A stretch of DNA of 64,000 nt from Saprospiraceae bacterium (GTDB taxonomy: Bacteria; Bacteroidota; Bacteroidia; Chitinophagales; Saprospiraceae): NCBI GenBank assembly GCA_020628095.1, contig JAHDFP010000010.1, positions 86,005-150,004 on the forward strand. Direction: 5' to 3'. The notes under the pieces are model-generated. The model saw only the letters and a program-made list of their open reading frames with translations, had not been told where the DNA came from and did no database searches. Position numbers and translations under genes: made by a program. Shown here piece after piece: positions 60,162 to 64,000 of the stretch (the first letter of the stretch is position 1; the number at the start of each line of letters is the position of its first letter).

Positions 60162-60598
60162 TACCAGAAAAGATAATAGATCAGGTCCTGGAAGATGACC
60201 ATATCATGGAGAATAGTACCTTCTATGATAACTCAGGTGTTGCGCCCTATTTGATGTCAGAAGCCTTCGATGTACTATCGCAGGTAGAGCAAAAATCTTT
60301 GGTCTTTGTCTGTGATGTCATCTATAATGCTCACATACTAAGCTATCATCAGGAGCCACATTATGACATGGATCAGATGACTCTGGCGGAAGAAAAAAAC
60401 TGGCAAATAAGAGAGTCTAATAAAAACTGGGATACCACCAAAGACCTCTTCTTTGATAATTACAAAGAGGAAGACCTGCTGGCATTCGTAGAGGATTACC
60501 TATCCGATAACGAAGATGCTAAACTGACCGAAATCGGCTCAGAGATGATCTTCATCACCGCTAAATCTTATATAGACTCAATATCAGGCGGAGCTTAA
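60158..60598 (+). CDS. Conserved soluble protein, function unknown
   Basis: 146 residues, TTG start overlapping the previous stop. Acidic and helical: QVLEDDHIMENSTFYDNSGVAPYLMSEAFDVLSQ, then LVFVCDVIYNAHILSY, and ENKNWQIRESNKNWDTTKDLFFDNY-like segments. No family is recognised. Its stop shares TTAA with the stop of the convergent protease gene (60595). It may form a pair with the zinc hydrolase upstream. Confidence 0.6.
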   Translation: MIPEKIIDQVLEDDHIMENSTFYDNSGVAPYLMSEAFDVLSQVEQKSLVFVCDVIYNAHILSYHQEPHYDMDQMTLAEEKNWQIRESNKNWDTTKDLFFDNYKEEDLLAFVEDYLSDNEDAKLTEIGSEMIFITAKSYIDSISGGA

Positions 60599-63500
60599 TC
60601 TATCTTGACGACTTTCGCTTTGGCATTATATGTCTCGGACGTTATGTTGAGATAATATACACCGCTATCAAGATGAGTAATATCTAATTCTCTAGAGACT
60701 GATGTACCATCTAGGATTTCCTGATGGACTAGTTCTCCTTTCATATTATAGACATGTAATCTTGCATTATGATAATCAGACGATAGATTATCTATATGGA
60801 AAGTACCATTATTAGGATTAGGTCTGATTGTTATGTTCTCTATTTCTTGTAGCTCAGTGCTTGATGATATGAGGTCTATGGTGATGTCGATTTCGTCAGA
60901 GTAATAATAGTTGCATCCATCGTATACACCGACTCTCAGTCTGTAATCACCATCTTCTATTCCTTCCGTATCTAGGCTTGTGGATTCCTGACCTGTAATA
61001 TCGTATTCATAAGCGACATTGCCACCTTGGATTAATTGTATCTGGTTATTGCCTATGTTTTCTGCTTGTGTCCATGAGACCTGAAACGAATCATCTTTGA
61101 TAACCGTATCATCACTTGGCTCAGTGATGATCGGTGACATAAGTGCTGGCAGATCAGAAAGTATGAGATACACCTGTGTCAAAAATTGTATATCGTTATC
61201 ATCATCAATCAGACTAAGGGTTAATGGACCATCGCGTCTATCGAGTTCTTCTTCAATTATGACATTGGCAAAATCTGGTCTGGCACTATCTGTTTCTAAG
61301 GAGAAATCTAAGTCATTACCTCTGGAGTCTGTTACTCTCAGGCTGTTATTATCTCCTGGTAGATAATGAGAATAGATGCTGGTACCAGAATTACAAATGA
61401 TAGCATCGTGGTCACTTGGTATGATAATAGGTGCTTTTGCTCCGCTATAACATACCTCCATAGACCATGACTGAAACTCACCACCATCTATGAATTGTGT
61501 GTCTTCCACTTCCATGTTCCATGCGCCGCCCAGTGTCATACCGTTAAACACACTCAATGGACTGACCGGCTGATGCATCATGCCATCGACAGGTGGACAA
61601 GGTACGGTTGTCGATGATTCGTCATCAAAGCCTACATCAAAATTGTCATTGTCAAAACAAATATTGCTGAACAGCGTCGCCTTCTCACCAGAAAACACCA
61701 ATCGGCAATCTAAGTCTTCTATAAACTCGTGTAAACCCTGTACCTTAGTGACATTGACATCAGCGACTTTGACTGGATAAGGTAGGTCTATGGTAGATGT
61801 AACTGTTTCTGGGTTTAAGGATATGGTCAGGGGAAGGTCTTTGCCAGAAGCTCTAGTACAATATACTTCTGATGTAAAAAATGTATAGGTCTGAGACCAA
61901 TCTGATTCCCCGCAAGGATTGATGGCTTTTACGCGCCAGAAGTATTCCGCTCTGGCAGTCAAATCATTAACACTCCATTCCGTACCATTGACGGATTCTG
62001 TTGTGACATCAGAGAAATTAGGCAGTGTAGAAAGTTGGAAGGTAAACTCCTGAGCAGAACTTTGGTTTTCTGTGATGAGTGTTAGATTGATAGCGACCTC
62101 TCTTTCTCCATTAGCAGGAAACATAGGGACTGGAGTATCTGGAACATCCTGATAGATATTGATTCTTAGCTCCCGGCTTACCTCATTAGTACCATCGGTG
62201 ACAGTAACATTGAGTATATATGTGGAATCCGTTAGACTTTCATAATTAGAAAGTCTCAAGGTATTTAATTCGTCAGGGTCTCCTGAGGAGAATCCCAGTT
62301 CTGCATCCATGCCATTCGGTACATTTTCTATGCTGTAGCTAAGTAGACTATTATAGTTTTCGCTTGGTGTCAGATCTATTACCAGATCATCTTGACTCTG
62401 AGTGCATAGTTCTATATACTGCGTACTTACCTCTAGCGAATAAGAACAACTCATTCCAGTAATGGCCAAGTCACCTGTATTATCTGGGTCTAGCCAACTG
62501 CTCAGGCTGCGAGAAGGGTCTGTCGTATTATCCCAGGAGTATATTAGTGCGCCGTAGTCATCATAAGAGCTATTGCCACAAGCCGCAAATCCGCCGAACA
62601 ACTGACCTATTATTTGTTTTTTGGTATTAAATAAAGGGGAGCCAGAGGAGCCGCCTTCGGTGGTTCCGATTTCCCAGTTTTCTACACGTAGATATATGGA
62701 GTCACTTCCTCTCATCTGGACAGATGGTGCACCATAATCAAAGCTGATTCTTTTTTCTTCCACATTAGGGTGGTGCACACAGATAGAGGTATCTTGATAG
62801 ATTCCTGTCCTATCCCATCCTGCAAAAAATAAGTCATACTCTGGATTAATCTCATCATCCAGCTCCAAGAGGGTAAAATCAGAACCGATACGACTATTGA
62901 GCGAGGCCCTGAGACGGCTACCTGAGTTAAACTGGTCTCTCAGTCCATCGCCTAACCCGCCTGATTCTGGCGAGTCCGGTTGTCTACAGGTGGAGTTCTG
63001 ATAGTTCCAGTAGACGACGACACTCGCACTGTTAGAGTTACTTATACCACAGTGATCTGCTGTCAAGAAGTAAGGTGTGCAATCTCTCCGTGTATTGTTA
63101 ATCAATGCCCCTGAGCAGGCGTCTATGCCATCTATCGTATATGCCCCCACCGAGGAAATAATATCACGATAGTTGTCTACGATGCCCCATCCATCGTCAT
63201 CACCGCAGGTAACGTCTAGGTTGCAACTTCCCGAAAGTGATTTTTTGATATCTAAGAAATCATGGTTGACCTTAGATAATAATAACTGGACCTTATCTCT
63301 TCTTTCTATATCGACCTGTAGTTCTATGACAATTTCGTCACCATCTACCATCGGAGTCCAGTACTGGTTATGGTCATCATTATCTGCTTTGGTGAGTGGA
63401 CCTATAACGGATGTTCTTTTGGGATTATATATAAATAGTACACCGGATTCTGGTAGATGAAACTTAGTAAATCCGACATTGAGGGTATGGGCATCTGGTG

Positions 63501-63771
63501 ATTTGATTCTTTGTCTCCAGACGGCTTTGTCACTCATGGTGTACTCCCAGTTGCCTGTATGCGCGGGACCCACATGGACTTCTCTGCCTTCGGCAAAGCG
63601 AAGCGCCTGGCCTTTTTGGAAGGGATGTAATGATTTCAGATAGACATTATCGAGCCTCGGTAACTCTAAGAGATCTACGGAAGATAGGGGAGAGACCTCT
63701 TGATTAAGGTCTAATTGCGAAAATCCGCTGTAATAGAATAAAAGTAGTATAGGAATTATGATGTGATGCAT
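60595..63771 (-). CDS. Secreted trypsin-like (lysyl endopeptidase type) protease with T9SS C-terminal domain
   Basis: 1058 residues. Signal peptide (IIIPILLLFYYSGFSQ), propeptide-like region, then a serine protease domain: PYFLTADHCGISNSN (His), DFTLLELDDEINPEYDLFFAGWD (Asp region) and TTEGGSSGSPLFNTKKQIIGQLFGG (Ser). Cys pairs resemble Achromobacter-type lysyl endopeptidase. Then come fibronectin-like strands, a proprotein-convertase P-like domain (GMTLGGAWNMEVEDT) and a final T9SS sorting domain (ITIRPNPNNGTFHIDN, VYNMKGELVHQE, LDSGVYYLNI). It is exported across the outer membrane and cell-attached. Confidence 0.92.
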   Translation of the reverse strand: MHHIIIPILLLFYYSGFSQLDLNQEVSPLSSVDLLELPRLDNVYLKSLHPFQKGQALRFAEGREVHVGPAHTGNWEYTMSDKAVWRQRIKSPDAHTLNVGFTKFHLPESGVLFIYNPKRTSVIGPLTKADNDDHNQYWTPMVDGDEIVIELQVDIERRDKVQLLLSKVNHDFLDIKKSLSGSCNLDVTCGDDDGWGIVDNYRDIISSVGAYTIDGIDACSGALINNTRRDCTPYFLTADHCGISNSNSASVVVYWNYQNSTCRQPDSPESGGLGDGLRDQFNSGSRLRASLNSRIGSDFTLLELDDEINPEYDLFFAGWDRTGIYQDTSICVHHPNVEEKRISFDYGAPSVQMRGSDSIYLRVENWEIGTTEGGSSGSPLFNTKKQIIGQLFGGFAACGNSSYDDYGALIYSWDNTTDPSRSLSSWLDPDNTGDLAITGMSCSYSLEVSTQYIELCTQSQDDLVIDLTPSENYNSLLSYSIENVPNGMDAELGFSSGDPDELNTLRLSNYESLTDSTYILNVTVTDGTNEVSRELRINIYQDVPDTPVPMFPANGEREVAINLTLITENQSSAQEFTFQLSTLPNFSDVTTESVNGTEWSVNDLTARAEYFWRVKAINPCGESDWSQTYTFFTSEVYCTRASGKDLPLTISLNPETVTSTIDLPYPVKVADVNVTKVQGLHEFIEDLDCRLVFSGEKATLFSNICFDNDNFDVGFDDESSTTVPCPPVDGMMHQPVSPLSVFNGMTLGGAWNMEVEDTQFIDGGEFQSWSMEVCYSGAKAPIIIPSDHDAIICNSGTSIYSHYLPGDNNSLRVTDSRGNDLDFSLETDSARPDFANVIIEEELDRRDGPLTLSLIDDDNDIQFLTQVYLILSDLPALMSPIITEPSDDTVIKDDSFQVSWTQAENIGNNQIQLIQGGNVAYEYDITGQESTSLDTEGIEDGDYRLRVGVYDGCNYYYSDEIDITIDLISSSTELQEIENITIRPNPNNGTFHIDNLSSDYHNARLHVYNMKGELVHQEILDGTSVSRELDITHLDSGVYYLNITSETYNAKAKVVKID

Positions 63772-63902
63772 GTTATCAGATATAGTAGCAAATTAATGAT
63801 TTCTGAGATTTATAACAGTAAATAGAGTACCATCAGTCCTCAGAAGACAGAATCACGGAAAAAACAAAGTATTGTAGGGGTATAAATTATGTGATAGAAA
63901 AA

Positions 63903-63933
63903 TTGCACAATTACAGCAATACATATAAATTTG
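63903..63933 (+). promoter_or_regulatory. Bacteroidota-type promoter of the tRNA gene
   Basis: TTG at 63903-63905 and TAAATTTG at 63926-63933, matching the -33 (TTG) and -7 (TAnnTTTG) boxes with 20 bases between, 14 bases before the tRNA 5' end. Confidence 0.75.
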
Positions 63934-63947
63934 CGCTCGCTTAATTA

Positions 63948-64000
63948 GCTTCCTTAGCTCAGCTGGTTAGAGCATCTGACTGTTAATCAGAGGGTCCAAG
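63948..64000 (+). tRNA. tRNA-Asn (anticodon GTT), cut by the window end
   Basis: Acceptor 5' strand GCTTCCT, D-arm GCTC-AGCTGGTTA-GAGC, anticodon arm TCTGA-CTGTTAA-TCAGA with anticodon GTT at 63982-63984, then the start of the variable/T region. The T-arm and 3' acceptor strand are outside the window. It decodes Asn codons AAC/AAU. Confidence 0.93.

Overview
The window comes from a bacterium of the phylum Bacteroidota, most like the Saprospiria (Lewinella-type) group. The evidence is a TonB-dependent receptor with a carboxypeptidase-regulatory N-domain, a secreted protease ending in a type IX secretion (T9SS) sorting domain, LytS/LytTR two-component genes, a Bacteroidota-type promoter (TTG, 20 nt, TAnnTTTG) before a tRNA, AT-rich leaders without clear Shine-Dalgarno sites, and frequent TTG starts. 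The species assignment is inference. No insertion sequence, phage gene, integrase or CRISPR array was seen.

Region A (1 to about 35.3 kb) is one large catabolic island of 34 genes. It holds a TonB receptor, two MFS carriers and an SBF-family symporter for uptake. The enzymes are two LeuC/LeuD-type hydro-lyases, an HpcH/HpaI aldolase, an HMG-CoA-lyase-like enzyme, a class III CoA-transferase, ATP-dependent hydantoinase/oxoprolinase subunits A and B, a dihydropyrimidinase-type cyclic amidase, a nitrilase-fold protein, two FAD oxidoreductases, an SDR, two zinc-independent MDR reductases, an aldehyde dehydrogenase, a methyltransferase, an alpha/beta-hydrolase-fold protein, four VOC-fold proteins, a HapK-like protein and several possible calycin-type binding proteins. 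One MarR regulator lies inside it. Four copies of an almost perfect 21-bp palindrome, (A/T)TAGTTAA-N5-TTAACTA(A/T), stand at 2108, 11416, 19748 and 30892. Three lie in the divergent promoter regions and one before hyuB. I read the island as a MarR regulon for an organic substrate, probably a nitrogen heterocycle. The substrate is unknown. A cyclic-imide/substituted-maleate route, possibly fed by tetrapyrrole or prodiginine-like material, is a hypothesis. Several members look catalytically altered: an alpha/beta-hydrolase with Ala for Ser, a nitrilase with Arg/Ser for Lys/Cys, and a LeuD without its DxD and SSRE motifs. Two genes (hyuA and the HMGL-like gene) have no ATG, GTG or TTG upstream of their essential N-terminal motifs, and both carry ATC-AGA there.

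Region B (35.3 to 38.8 kb) is poorly conserved: a WG-repeat lipoprotein, two AT-rich orphan envelope proteins, then a 28-codon hydrophobic micro-gene with inverted repeats upstream and a strong bidirectional terminator.

Region C (38.8 to 43.3 kb) is a leftward operon: an alkyltransferase-like protein, a sulfotransferase-like protein, a class IV aminotransferase, SerC and a YgjP-type metallopeptidase. A TrpF-like protein lacking the catalytic Cys diverges from it.

Region D (43.4 to 53.8 kb) is envelope and signalling: an MG2/TonB-plug fusion, a secreted protein with eleven strict 34-residue IESDHY repeats, a LytS-type kinase followed by a kinase-like protein that has lost its His and ATP site, a LytTR regulator, and a leftward lipoprotein / ECF sigma / trans-envelope protein operon.

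Region E (53.9 to 64 kb) is mostly housekeeping: YqeY, RsmA, PdxA, a glucosaminidase, an LVIVD-type surface protein, an AlkA-like glycosylase, an aspartoacylase-family protein, a secreted serine endopeptidase and the start of tRNA-Asn(GTT).
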